A stretch of DNA of 64,000 nt from Clostridium sp. D53t1_180928_C8 (GTDB lineage Bacteria > Bacillota > Clostridia > Clostridiales > Clostridiaceae), in contig NZ_JADPEL010000009.1 of NCBI RefSeq assembly GCF_015667795.1, positions 1 to 64,000 on the forward strand, read 5' to 3'. A program made the position numbers and the translations under genes. Under the pieces are notes generated by a model. The model ran no database searches. It was not told the DNA's origin and saw only the letters and a program-made list of their open reading frames with translations. Position 1 is the first letter of the stretch; every line of letters starts with the position of its first letter. This document shows positions 43,037-52,125 of this stretch, in pieces.

Positions 43037-43767
43037 ATAAAATTTATTCACCAACTAAAGGCTTAATAGATGTAAAAACACATTATTGTCCTGGGTGTGG
43101 ACATGGAATAATTCATAAATTAATTGGCGAAGCACTCGAAGAATTAAATATTTTAGATATAAGCATTGCAGTTGCACCTGTTGGTTGTTCCGTTCTTGCA
43201 TATAATTATTTTGCATGTGATGTTTTTGAGGCAGCTCACGGACGAGCTCCTGCCGTTGCAACAGGAATAAAGAGAGCTAATCCTGACAAAGTAGTATTTA
43301 CCTACCAAGGAGATGGTGATTTAGCTGCTATAGGAATCGCTGAAATAATCCATGCTGCCGCAAGAGGTGAAAACATAGTAACAATATTTGTTAATAATTG
43401 TATTTATGGCATGACAGGAGGACAAATGGCGCCAACATCTCTTCCTGGGCAAATTACAGAAACAAGCCCTTATGGAAGAGATGTTAAAACACAAGGAAAT
43501 CCATTAAAAATGTCAGAAATAATATCAGTTATTGATGGAGTTTGCTATGTAGAAAGAACTGCAATAAATAGTATAGCAAATATAAATAAAACTAAAAAGG
43601 CAATAAAAAAAGCCTTTCAAAACTCAATAAGCAAAAAAGGATTTTCATTTATAGAGGTTCTTTCTATTTGTCCAACCAATTGGGGGCTAACCCCTATAGA
43701 TTCAATGAAATGGCAAACTGATAATATGATTCCTTTTTATCCTTTAGGAATAAAAAAAAATATTTAA
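43033..43767 (+). CDS. korB: 2-oxoacid:ferredoxin oxidoreductase beta subunit
   Basis: 244 residues, the thiamine diphosphate-binding subunit. THYCPGCGHGIIHKLI at the N-terminus, ATGIKRANPDKVVFTYQGDGD and FVNNCIYGMTGGQMAPTS hold the GDGD...NN cofactor motif near residues 94-122. FIEVLSICPTNWG is the family C-terminal region. It overlaps korA by 4 bases and is followed by korC 21 bases later. Confidence 0.94.
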   Translation: MNKIYSPTKGLIDVKTHYCPGCGHGIIHKLIGEALEELNILDISIAVAPVGCSVLAYNYFACDVFEAAHGRAPAVATGIKRANPDKVVFTYQGDGDLAAIGIAEIIHAAARGENIVTIFVNNCIYGMTGGQMAPTSLPGQITETSPYGRDVKTQGNPLKMSEIISVIDGVCYVERTAINSIANINKTKKAIKKAFQNSISKKGFSFIEVLSICPTNWGLTPIDSMKWQTDNMIPFYPLGIKKNI

Positions 43768-43788
43768 TAGGGGAGGTAAATAAATCCT

Positions 43789-44334
43789 ATGTATAAAATC
43801 ATTTTTGCTGGATTTGGTGGTCAAGGTATACAAACTATGAGTAAATTCTTAGCCTATTCAGCTATGGACAATAATTTAAACGTTTCATGGTTGCCTTCTT
43901 ATGGACCAGAAATGAGAGGTGGTACATCTAACTGTTCTGTGATATTGGGTAAGGATGAAGTAGCATCCCCAATAATAACTCATGCTGATGCTATTATAAT
44001 AATGAATAATCCCTCATTAGAAAAATTTCAATCATATTTAAAAAAAGATGGGTTACTAATTATAGATAGTAATTTAGTTACTATAAATACTAATAGAGAT
44101 GATGTTAAAATAATAAAAGTTCCTTGTGATGATATTGCTACTAGCATAGGAAATAAATCACTAGCTAATATGATTTTATTAGGAAGTTTAATTAACTTAA
44201 CTAATTTAGTTCCTCTAGATTCACTAATAAATTCTATTAAGCTACATGGAAAACCTAAATATTATGACCTAAATAAACTTGCACTAAATACAGGTTATAC
44301 TTTTATTAATGATAATATTAACATTTGTTGTTGA
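43789..44334 (+). CDS. korC: 2-oxoacid:ferredoxin oxidoreductase gamma subunit
   Basis: 181 residues. The gamma-domain signature FAGFGGQGIQTMSKFLAYSA opens the protein and WLPSYGPEMRGGTSNCSVIL follows, both typical. The C-terminal part (NMILLGSLI) is also conserved. Last gene of the five-gene NTPase-korDABC operon. Start ATG behind GGGGAGG. Ends close to the hairpin at 44383. Confidence 0.92.
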   Translation: MYKIIFAGFGGQGIQTMSKFLAYSAMDNNLNVSWLPSYGPEMRGGTSNCSVILGKDEVASPIITHADAIIIMNNPSLEKFQSYLKKDGLLIIDSNLVTINTNRDDVKIIKVPCDDIATSIGNKSLANMILLGSLINLTNLVPLDSLINSIKLHGKPKYYDLNKLALNTGYTFINDNINICC

Positions 44335-44382
44335 TATTTATCATTTATTTTGTTAAATTATAAATAAGATTTTTAAATTTAA

Positions 44383-44420
44383 TACCTTCTACAAAATCAA
44401 CTTGATTTTTGTAGAAGGTA
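44383..44420 (+). terminator. Hairpin after the kor operon
   Basis: An 18-bp stem with one bulged T (TACCTTCTACAAAATCAA and complement). The T run is poor, so termination may be incomplete. Confidence 0.6.
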
Positions 44421-44447
44421 AATTAAAACCCAGGAGGAAACATAATA

Positions 44448-44861
44448 ATGTATATTGCATTTGGAAATAGAGTTTTAGATAGTAAGGATATAAAAAATAT
44501 AATTGAAGAAAATACTGAATTTAAAGTTGTAAAAGATATGAGTAAAGGCTCTAAAAGAGAAGATATAGTTGCTTTTAATTTAAGTGTAAGCATCGATACA
44601 TTAAATGAAGAAATAGAAGAAAGTGTTGATATTAATGAGTTAGATGAAGATGCTTTATTTGATGAATATATGGCATCTACAGAGGAATTAGGTTTTGAAC
44701 TTGAAGAATACCTACCAGAGGACTCTATAATAGATTTTAAAGCTTATAAGTGGGAACCTTCTGATAATGATATAAAAGCTGTTTTGGTAATGGCTAACGA
44801 AGAGCTAGGATATAATAAGCTTAAAGATGTAATGAGAAGATTATTGACTCAAGTTGAGTAA
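44448..44861 (+). CDS. Hypothetical acidic protein
   Basis: 137 residues, strongly acidic in the middle (NEEIEESVDINELDEDALF and nearby). The N-terminal MYIAFGNRVLDSKDI and C-terminal NELGYNKL-like helix give no family match I know. It has no signal peptide or membrane segment. AGGAGG before the ATG and clean codon use support a real gene. It may be co-transcribed with the ankyrin gene 36 bases downstream. Confidence 0.7.
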   Translation: MYIAFGNRVLDSKDIKNIIEENTEFKVVKDMSKGSKREDIVAFNLSVSIDTLNEEIEESVDINELDEDALFDEYMASTEELGFELEEYLPEDSIIDFKAYKWEPSDNDIKAVLVMANEELGYNKLKDVMRRLLTQVE

Positions 44862-44897
44862 ATAAAATATATTAAATAATTAAAGGAATGTTTAAAA

Positions 44898-45272
44898 GTG
44901 TTTAAATTGAAAACAAGTGATATTATTAAAGCAACACAAAATAATGATTATAAAGTGGTAAAAAGCCTTATAAAGGTTTCTAATATTGACTATAGAGATA
45001 AGGATGGTAAAACTGCTTTATTTTATGCTGTTTTAGAACACAATATTGATTTATGTAGTTTGCTTATAGAAGAAGGTGCTAATCTTTATATAAAAGATGA
45101 TAGAAATTTAATGGCTATTCATTATGCGGCTTTATGTAATAATGATGACATAATAAACCTTTTTTATGAACATGACTTTAAATATTCTCTAGATAAAATA
45201 AAAAATGAAATTATGGATATAGAAATTAAAGATAAACGTATTTTCCTTAAATTTCTAAAAAAACTTTTTTAA
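44898..45272 (+). CDS. Ankyrin-repeat protein
   Basis: 124 residues containing about three ankyrin repeats: DKDGKTALFYAVLEHNIDLC with LLIEEGANLYIKD, then RNLMAIHYAALCNNDDIINL with a degenerate last unit. Such repeats mediate protein contacts. The start codon is GTG at 44898, behind AAAGGAATG. The short C-terminal helix ends KFLKKLF. Cytosolic; partner unknown. Confidence 0.85.
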   Translation: MFKLKTSDIIKATQNNDYKVVKSLIKVSNIDYRDKDGKTALFYAVLEHNIDLCSLLIEEGANLYIKDDRNLMAIHYAALCNNDDIINLFYEHDFKYSLDKIKNEIMDIEIKDKRIFLKFLKKLF

Positions 45273-45276
45273 AATA

Positions 45277-45320
45277 AAACAAGATAAACACTTCCTTTAG
45301 TGTCTTATCTTGTTTTTTTT
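45277..45320 (+). terminator. Terminator after the ankyrin gene
   Basis: A 17-bp stem with one mismatch/bulge around ACAAGATAA/TTATCTTGT and T8. Confidence 0.88.
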
Positions 45321-45454
45321 GTGATTTTTAATATGAAAAATGCTCAAAAAAATGTTACAATAAATGTATACTATGGTTAAATATATATTATTTTCTTGCT
45401 TTTGATGTATTATAAATTTAATTTTAGGCTAGAATTATATGGCGGGGTGTTTAT

Positions 45455-48400
45455 ATGAAAAGTACAGATTTTATTGAGAAATTTGAAATAAATAATAATG
45501 ATAAGGGTATTTATTCTGTAGATTTATGTCCTATATCTAACACAATACGATTCACAGCAAAATATGATGGCTGTATTTATGCATATGTTGTTGGAGATTT
45601 TAATGCTTGGGAAAAATCTGAAGCATATAAATTAAACTGGCAAGTAGATACAAATGATGGCTCCTTAAAAATGATAAAAGAAATTAAATTTCCAAATGGG
45701 CTTAAACCCGGAAAGTATAGATATAAATATATATTAATTGATTGTAACGGAAATGAAATATGGATAGATTCGGAAGGAAGTGAAAAAAACAGCTTTAGTT
45801 TCATGTGGGAAAAGGTAAATGATACATTAAAAATTTACTCATCAAATAATATAGTGACTTACAAAAGACCTGTTGAGCTAATAGGTGTGTGTACAGGATT
45901 ATACGGAAGAATGTCACTACCAGAAATGACATGGTATTTAGAAGATGAAATTGATGGAGCAAAAATTGAAAATGGATATTTAATCGTAAATAATAATATA
46001 CCAGAAGGTACTGAAATAATTATTTGTGGAAAAGCTATTGATAAAGATTTAATTGCAACAAAGAAAATAATAGTGGAAGATAATAAATATGTTGGTACAT
46101 TAGTACATTTCTATTTAGAAGATAATAATTATCAAGGTCATGATTACATTTGGAATTGTTGGTTATTTGGAGAAAATTGTTCTGGTGAAGAAAGCGATTT
46201 TAATTTCAATACAGATTACGGCTTTGCATCATATGTGAAAGAAGATTATTTAATTATTAGAAAAAAACAATGGGGAAATAACTGGATAAACTATTGGGCT
46301 GAGCAAACTAATACTTATGATTTAAAAGGACTATACAAAGACGTATATATAATATATGGAGATCCACGAAGATATACTTCTCTAAAATCAGCAATAATAG
46401 CAAATCAAACAAATATAAAATTTGCAGTTATAGACGACCATAATAAAGTAAAGGTTTATCTTTCAAGTGAGCCTTTATTAGGACTTGATTTTCACTTATA
46501 TCTAAATGGTGAAAAGATTGAAGGTACCTCTTCTATAATTAGAGGAAAAGAAGTAATAATAACTAATATCCCTAGACACATACGTGCAAATGATTTACTT
46601 TTGGTTTCTGCATCTAATGCTTATAGACCATATAAAGTTTTATTTAGAAACTATTTAGATAAATTTTATTATTCAAAAGAAGACTTGGGAATAGTTTATT
46701 TAAATAATGCAATTTCTTTTAAACTTTGGGCTCCAACTAGTTATAAAGTTGAACTGTTACTATATAAGGAATGGTATATTAAAGAAGAGGATGAGTATAT
46801 TAGTTACCCTATGATATATGACTATAAAACAGGAGTGTATACTACTGTTGTAAATAAAGATGATGCAAATGAAATGTATTATTTATATAAGATATACTTT
46901 AAAGATGTAGATATGAATGGAAATATATGTGATAAAATAACATATGCAATAGATCCTTATGCAACTTCTGTTTGCGTAAATGGCGATAAAGGGTATGTAA
47001 TAGATATAAATGATAAGCTTACAAAACCTTATGGATTTATTAATCATAATATTCCTGAATTAAAAAGAAAAGATGACTCTATTATATATGAAATGCATAT
47101 TAGAGACTTTACAATTGATGAAAGCTCTGGAGTAAATGATAGCTTAAAAGGTACTTATTTAGGTGCTGTACAGGAAAATACAGTATTCAAAGATGTTTAT
47201 ACTGGTAAAACTGTAAAAACCGGACTAGATCATTTAATAGAACTAGGCGTAACCCATGTTCATTTAATGCCAGTTTTTGATTTTGGGTCAGTAGATGAAC
47301 GTTTTCCAAGTTCAAACAATAGAAACTGGGGATATGATCCTAAAAACTTTAATGTGCCAGAAGGAAGTTATTCAACAAATCCATATAATCCAATAACAAG
47401 AATTATTGAATTAAGAGAAATGATTATGAAATTCCATGAAAAAGGAATAAGAGTTGTTATGGATATGGTCTATAATCATATGATGGGAACTATGAATATG
47501 GATAACATTGTACCTGGATATTACTTTAGAACTGATTATCTTGGAAGATTTACTAATGGCTCTGGTTGTGGAAATGAACTAGCAACTGAAAGACCAATGG
47601 TAAGAAAATTTATAATTGATTCATGTATGCATTGGATAAAAAATTATAAAATTGATGGAATTCGTTTTGATTTAATGGAATTATTAGATATAAATACTAC
47701 TAAAGAAATAGTTCGTAAATCTCGTAAATTTGATTCAAACTTTTTGATTTATGGCGAACCATGGAAGGGTGGAAGCTCACCTTTAATGAATGGTACATTT
47801 AAAGGCTCACAAAGAAATGAAAATTTTTCTGTTTTTAATGATACATTTAGGGATTCAATTAGAGGAGATAATAATCCATCAAATGGATTTATAAACGGAA
47901 ATCAGCATAATGCAATTTGTAATTGGAATATAATTGAGGGATTAAAAGGTTCTATTTATACCTTAACTTCAAACCCAAATGAAAGTATAAATTATGCTGA
48001 TGCCCATGATAACTATACCCTTTGGGATCAAATAGAAAAAAGTCAAAATCAAGCTCTAGCTAGAGGCAACTATAGAAAAAATTTAAGCATTTATCCATTT
48101 AATAATTCCTATGTAAGACAAAATATATTAGGATTATCAATACTATTTACAGCTCAAGGAATTCCATTTATTCAATATGGTGCTGAATTATTAAAAACAA
48201 AACAAGGTGATCATAATAGTTACAAAAGTAATGATGAAATAAACTCTATAAAATGGAGTGATAAAAATAAATTTATAGAAGTATTTAACTATATTAAAGG
48301 ATTAATATCTATAAGAAAAAGCTTACCATATTTTAATATAGGAAATTCAGATATTATAAAAAATAAAGCAAAATTTATTTTTGCTAATAATGAAAGCAGT

Positions 48401-48649
48401 GGGGTTATAATAAATCATATTGATCTAAGTGAATTTGATAAAGGTGAAGCTGTTGTTATTTATAATGCTACAAGTATTGATGATTATGATGTTAATGCAT
48501 ATATACCACCTTCAAAAACTGGATATTGGAACATTATCGCTAATGATAATACTGCTGGGTTAAATATATTAAAAAAAGTTAAATTAAATGAAATTCCTAA
48601 ATTAAAATCATTCTCTATAATTATTCTATGTAATAAAATGAATATATAA
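45455..48649 (+). CDS. pulA: Type I pullulanase (GH13), long form
   Basis: Hydrolyses alpha-1,6 branch linkages in glycogen, pullulan or limit dextrin. 1064 residues, far longer than Bacillus AmyX (about 720). An N-terminal CBM48-like domain (AYVVGDFNAWEKSEAYKLNW, residues 25-110) is followed by about 290 residues of beta-rich sequence. A second CBM48-like domain (SFKLWAPTSYKVELLLYKEW) precedes the GH13 barrel. The type I motif RNWGYDPKNFNVPEGSY is near residue 625. Catalytic residues are Asp in DGIRFDLMELL (about 737), Glu in YGEPWKGG (about 767) and Asp in YADAHDNYTLW (about 849). No signal peptide, so it is intracellular. Confidence 0.93.
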   Translation: MKSTDFIEKFEINNNDKGIYSVDLCPISNTIRFTAKYDGCIYAYVVGDFNAWEKSEAYKLNWQVDTNDGSLKMIKEIKFPNGLKPGKYRYKYILIDCNGNEIWIDSEGSEKNSFSFMWEKVNDTLKIYSSNNIVTYKRPVELIGVCTGLYGRMSLPEMTWYLEDEIDGAKIENGYLIVNNNIPEGTEIIICGKAIDKDLIATKKIIVEDNKYVGTLVHFYLEDNNYQGHDYIWNCWLFGENCSGEESDFNFNTDYGFASYVKEDYLIIRKKQWGNNWINYWAEQTNTYDLKGLYKDVYIIYGDPRRYTSLKSAIIANQTNIKFAVIDDHNKVKVYLSSEPLLGLDFHLYLNGEKIEGTSSIIRGKEVIITNIPRHIRANDLLLVSASNAYRPYKVLFRNYLDKFYYSKEDLGIVYLNNAISFKLWAPTSYKVELLLYKEWYIKEEDEYISYPMIYDYKTGVYTTVVNKDDANEMYYLYKIYFKDVDMNGNICDKITYAIDPYATSVCVNGDKGYVIDINDKLTKPYGFINHNIPELKRKDDSIIYEMHIRDFTIDESSGVNDSLKGTYLGAVQENTVFKDVYTGKTVKTGLDHLIELGVTHVHLMPVFDFGSVDERFPSSNNRNWGYDPKNFNVPEGSYSTNPYNPITRIIELREMIMKFHEKGIRVVMDMVYNHMMGTMNMDNIVPGYYFRTDYLGRFTNGSGCGNELATERPMVRKFIIDSCMHWIKNYKIDGIRFDLMELLDINTTKEIVRKSRKFDSNFLIYGEPWKGGSSPLMNGTFKGSQRNENFSVFNDTFRDSIRGDNNPSNGFINGNQHNAICNWNIIEGLKGSIYTLTSNPNESINYADAHDNYTLWDQIEKSQNQALARGNYRKNLSIYPFNNSYVRQNILGLSILFTAQGIPFIQYGAELLKTKQGDHNSYKSNDEINSIKWSDKNKFIEVFNYIKGLISIRKSLPYFNIGNSDIIKNKAKFIFANNESSGVIINHIDLSEFDKGEAVVIYNATSIDDYDVNAYIPPSKTGYWNIIANDNTAGLNILKKVKLNEIPKLKSFSIIILCNKMNI

Positions 48650-48662
48650 TTTATTTATTAGC

Positions 48663-48698
48663 AGCACTATAAAATATTTTATAGTGCTCTTTTCTTTC
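48663..48698 (+). terminator. Terminator after the pullulanase gene
   Basis: A 26-base perfect palindrome (AGCACTATAAAAT and complement) followed by CTTTTCTTT. Confidence 0.85.
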
Positions 48699-48771
48699 TA
48701 ATGTTCTTTTGTATAAATAATATAGATTAAACAAAAAATACTTATACAAGCACTAGAAAGGATAGATATTA

Positions 48772-49737
48772 ATGCTAAATACTGATAAACCAATTATAGT
48801 AATAAGTAAATGCTTAGGGTTTGAAAGTTGTAAATATAACGGAAATATAGAAGAAAATGAATTTATAGATAAACTAAAAAAGTATGTAGAGGTTATTCCA
48901 ATTTGTCCAGAGGTAGAATGCGGCTTAAGTACTCCAAGAAATCCTGTTAGGATAGTTGAAATAGACAATAAAAAGGAGTTAATTCAACCTAATGAAAATA
49001 GATATATAACAAACGATATGATAAACTTCTCCAAAAAATTTATAAATAAATTAGAGTTTGTAGATGGTTTTATATTTAAATGCAAATCTCCATCCTGTGG
49101 AGTTAAAGATGCCAAAGTTTATACCACTATTGAAAAAGGTAGAGCTATAAGAAGAGACAAGGGGATTTTTGCAGAAGCTGTCATGCAACACTTCCCATAT
49201 ATTCCTATCGAAGATGATGGGAGATTAACAAACTTCAAAATACGTGAGCATTTTTTAGCTAGAATTTTTATATTATGTGATTTTAGAATATCAAAAAACA
49301 CTCTTAATTTTGAAAGTTTAAGAAAATTTCATTTAAAAAATAGTTTATTATTTTTATCATATAGTCAAAAATATTCTAGAGCTCTTGATGATCTTATTTA
49401 TAAAGATAATATTGAAAATTTAGAAACATTATTTAAAGAATATGAATTTTATCTTCATAGATTATTAGAAAAAGCTCCTCGATATACATCTAATATTAAT
49501 GTTTTATTAAAATCTTTAGATCAGTTTAACGATAAAATAACTTCAGATGAAATGCAATTCATTTGGAGTACTATAGATAAATATAAAAATGGATATGTAC
49601 CATTTTCTGTCCCTTTATACTTAGTTAAAAGTTATATTATTAGATTTGATCTTAATCATCTAGTTGATCAAACCTTTTTTATGCCATATCCTGAAGATTT
49701 AGTATTAGTTAATGATTCTGGAAAGTTAATTCATTAA
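48772..49737 (+). CDS. DUF523-DUF1722 fusion protein (YbgA-like C-terminus)
   Basis: 321 residues. The N-terminal DUF523 domain has ISKCLGFESCKYNGN, CPEVECGLSTPRNPVRI and FKCKSPSCGV, retaining the cysteines of the TudS-type domain, although the first motif is CLGFESC rather than CLCGVNC. From about residue 160 a DUF1722 domain starts (LTNFKIREHFLARIFI) with KFHLKNSLLFLSYSQK and a C-terminal NHLVDQTFFMPYPEDL. DUF1722 is also found in E. coli YbgA, next to photolyase. Function uncertain. Weak AAAGGA before the ATG. Confidence 0.85.
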   Translation: MLNTDKPIIVISKCLGFESCKYNGNIEENEFIDKLKKYVEVIPICPEVECGLSTPRNPVRIVEIDNKKELIQPNENRYITNDMINFSKKFINKLEFVDGFIFKCKSPSCGVKDAKVYTTIEKGRAIRRDKGIFAEAVMQHFPYIPIEDDGRLTNFKIREHFLARIFILCDFRISKNTLNFESLRKFHLKNSLLFLSYSQKYSRALDDLIYKDNIENLETLFKEYEFYLHRLLEKAPRYTSNINVLLKSLDQFNDKITSDEMQFIWSTIDKYKNGYVPFSVPLYLVKSYIIRFDLNHLVDQTFFMPYPEDLVLVNDSGKLIH

Positions 49738-49812
49738 TATAAATTGTTTATTTGTGAATATAAAATTTAGTTATTTAAATACTAAATATATAATTAAGAG
49801 GAGGATTTTTAA

Positions 49813-50058
49813 ATGAATAATACTAATTTCGATACGTTGAAGGAAGCAGTAAACAAAGAGCTAAATGCTAACAGCAAGCTAGGTGTGTTACATAATACAA
49901 TTACTGAAAGTGTAGGTTATTTTTTATCTAACAATATTCAAACCTCTAACAACGAAGAAAATTTATTAAAAGAGCTTTGGAATGTAGCAAATTCTCATGA
50001 TAAACATGTATTAGCAAAGCTAGTTGTTAAAATTACTCAAAATGATTCTTTATACTAA
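49813..50058 (+). CDS. DUF3243-like small protein
   Basis: 81 residues, helical, soluble. The C-terminal NEENLLKELWNVANSHDKHVL followed by AKLVVKI matches the pattern of DUF3243 (LLKELW-VA---EK--IA-M-VKL) from bacilli. The N-terminal half is more variable. Function of the family is unknown. A strong AGGAGGA precedes the ATG, and it has its own terminator. Confidence 0.7.
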   Translation: MNNTNFDTLKEAVNKELNANSKLGVLHNTITESVGYFLSNNIQTSNNEENLLKELWNVANSHDKHVLAKLVVKITQNDSLY

Positions 50059-50067
50059 TATTTTACT

Positions 50068-50104
50068 AGTAAGATTAAATTTAAAATTTAATCTTACTTT
50101 TTTA
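50068..50104 (+). terminator. Terminator after the DUF3243-like gene
   Basis: A 15-bp perfect stem (AGTAAGATTAAATTT and complement), a 1-3-base loop and a T run. Confidence 0.88.
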
Positions 50105-50183
50105 TTATCATTAACTATAAATAAATTTATATATCAAATCATATAATTATTCTGTGAATTAATTTAATATAAGGAGAAGTATT

Positions 50184-50999
50184 TTGAGAGCAAGAAGTGC
50201 ATTAAGAAATTTTATACTGTGGGCGAGTCTAGCCTTTATAGTTAATGTATTAATTTATTTTATTTTTGGAGCAGATTATGGACTTGAATTTTTAGGTGGA
50301 TACATAATTGAATTAAGTTTGAGTGTGGATAACTTATTTTTATTTTTAATTATATTTACATCCTTTAATATACCTATGGAATATCAAAAAAGAGTCCTTA
50401 CGTATGGTATTATAGGTGCTGTAATATTAAGATTCATATTTATTTTTCTAGGAGTTGCAATAATCAGTAAATTCAGTTGGATTTTATATATTTTTGGTTT
50501 TTTCTTATTCTGTAGTGGATTAAAAATATTATTTAATAAAGATGAAGCAGTAGATTTTTCAAAAAGTAAAATTCTAAATATAATGAAACGTTTAATTCCA
50601 GTTACAAACGAATTACATCATGAAAAATTCTTTGTTAGAATTAATGGAGTTCTACATGCAACTCCATTATTGCTAATTTTAGTATTAATTGAAAGTTCTG
50701 ATATAATTTTTGCTTTAGATTCTATTCCTGCTATATTTTCTATAACAACCAATCCTTATATTGTATATACATCAAATATTTTTGCTATATTGGGATTAAG
50801 AAGTCTTTATTTTTTACTAGCAAAATTAAATAGTATGTTTCGTTATATAAAATATGGTGTAGCTTTTATTTTAATTTTTACTGGTATAAAGTTATTTATT
50901 GCATTTTGGGGTATTAATATCTCAACAGTAGTATCATTATTAATTATTGCAATTATTTTATTGAGTAGTATTTTATTTTCTCTAATAAAAAGTAATTAA
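50184..50999 (+). CDS. TerC-family integral membrane protein
   Basis: 271 residues with about seven or eight membrane segments. Family marks are the acidic intramembrane region ELSLSVDNLFLFLIIFTSF near residues 41-60, and LVLIESSDIIFALDSIPAIF near 165-185, which hold the conserved Asp residues. IFAILGLRSLYFLLA follows. TerC/Alx/MeeF-type proteins have been linked to tellurite resistance and manganese export coupled to secretion; metal transport is the most likely role. The start is TTG at 50184 behind AAGGAGAAG. Confidence 0.92.
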   Translation: MRARSALRNFILWASLAFIVNVLIYFIFGADYGLEFLGGYIIELSLSVDNLFLFLIIFTSFNIPMEYQKRVLTYGIIGAVILRFIFIFLGVAIISKFSWILYIFGFFLFCSGLKILFNKDEAVDFSKSKILNIMKRLIPVTNELHHEKFFVRINGVLHATPLLLILVLIESSDIIFALDSIPAIFSITTNPYIVYTSNIFAILGLRSLYFLLAKLNSMFRYIKYGVAFILIFTGIKLFIAFWGINISTVVSLLIIAIILLSSILFSLIKSN

Positions 51000-51111
51000 T
51001 TTGTGTATTTAGAATACTATATATAAGTATTATAGCTTTCTAAAATTTATTAACTATATAATTATAAGGCATTATGATATTGTCTAAAACGCTATAAGGA
51101 GGTAATATCTT

Positions 51112-52059
51112 TTGAGTGATGCTCTTGATTTACTTATTTATCTTGATGAAGCTCTAACTAAGAATTTAAACTCTTTAGTTATAGATGGATATATTGAAAA
51201 AAGAACCTCTAGATTTATAGAAGATAGAACCTTAAATGCCAAAACAGGAACTGAAGGAACTAACCAACATTATGGTGAAGATAGATGCATAAGGGATGAA
51301 CGTGATGGTTATAAAGGTAAAAACTTTACAGAGGCTGATACTGTAACAACAATAAATAGAGATAATCAATCTTTAGAAGGTAGGCGATTTGTAAGACGTG
51401 AAGAAGAATTAACTCGTATATATACAACCTTTGAAATACATCAACAATTACTTCAAGGACTAAATGAATCAAACTTAATCAAAGAGTTTAATAATAGTAG
51501 TTATTTAGGCTCTAATATAAATTCCGGTGACTATGTAAAACTTAGTGGACAAATTTCTAATGAATCTATGGTTTCTTATATAGATAGTTTATCAAATTTA
51601 TTATCATGTATTGGAATAGATAATTTAAACTCATATTGTAAATCTATAAAAAGCACTAATAGTTCATTTGTAAATTATGATATAATGTATAAACAAGTCA
51701 GTTATTTGCAATCACTTTTAACAAATAATAATAGTCAAGATATGATTGTAAAATGTGGTGATATGGATGTTGTATTAACTGTAAATAATAGCAATTTCAT
51801 CAGCACCTATGCAAATATTTATGATAGTGCAGATTGTCCTTGTACAATAATAGGAAAAGTCATTAGAAAATGTGATTCAAACCAATGTATTCATTTATTA
51901 AGGAAGTCTGGACAACCTAATTTTTATGAAAATTTCCTTAATTGCTGTTCTCCTCTTATGGAAAATATATCAAATTTAGGTATTTATTTGCCAGAACAAC
52001 CTCGATTTAAAATTCCAGGAGAGGCACTGCTTTTAATTCCAATAAGTATGTTAATTTAA
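51112..52059 (+). CDS. Hypothetical protein with basic, Tyr/Asp-rich N-terminal region
   Basis: 315 residues, TTG start at 51112, with an AGGAGG site. Begins SDALDLLIYLDEALTKNLNS, a start shared with a group of uncharacterised Firmicute proteins (possibly DUF6414, recalled from memory and not certain). A polar, charged segment (about 35-100) with RREEELTRIYTTFEIHQQLL follows. The second half has a beta-rich region with CPCTIIGKVIRKCDSNQC, whose cysteines could bind metal. No signal peptide, membrane segment or known catalytic motif. Isolated gene. Confidence 0.7.
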   Translation: MSDALDLLIYLDEALTKNLNSLVIDGYIEKRTSRFIEDRTLNAKTGTEGTNQHYGEDRCIRDERDGYKGKNFTEADTVTTINRDNQSLEGRRFVRREEELTRIYTTFEIHQQLLQGLNESNLIKEFNNSSYLGSNINSGDYVKLSGQISNESMVSYIDSLSNLLSCIGIDNLNSYCKSIKSTNSSFVNYDIMYKQVSYLQSLLTNNNSQDMIVKCGDMDVVLTVNNSNFISTYANIYDSADCPCTIIGKVIRKCDSNQCIHLLRKSGQPNFYENFLNCCSPLMENISNLGIYLPEQPRFKIPGEALLLIPISMLI

Positions 52060-52125
52060 ATTTATTCTAAAATAATAACTATAAATAATATACTAAAGTA
52101 TATTATTTATAAAAGGATGATAATA

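Noticed and set aside
44448-45272. Toxin-antitoxin or effector/immunity pair (acidic protein plus ankyrin protein)
   Set aside because: Neither protein shows a toxin, secretion or immunity motif; the pairing may be accidental.
49813-50058. Small acid-soluble spore protein
   Set aside because: It is short, but lacks the SASP motif; the C-terminal LLKELWNVA pattern fits DUF3243 better.
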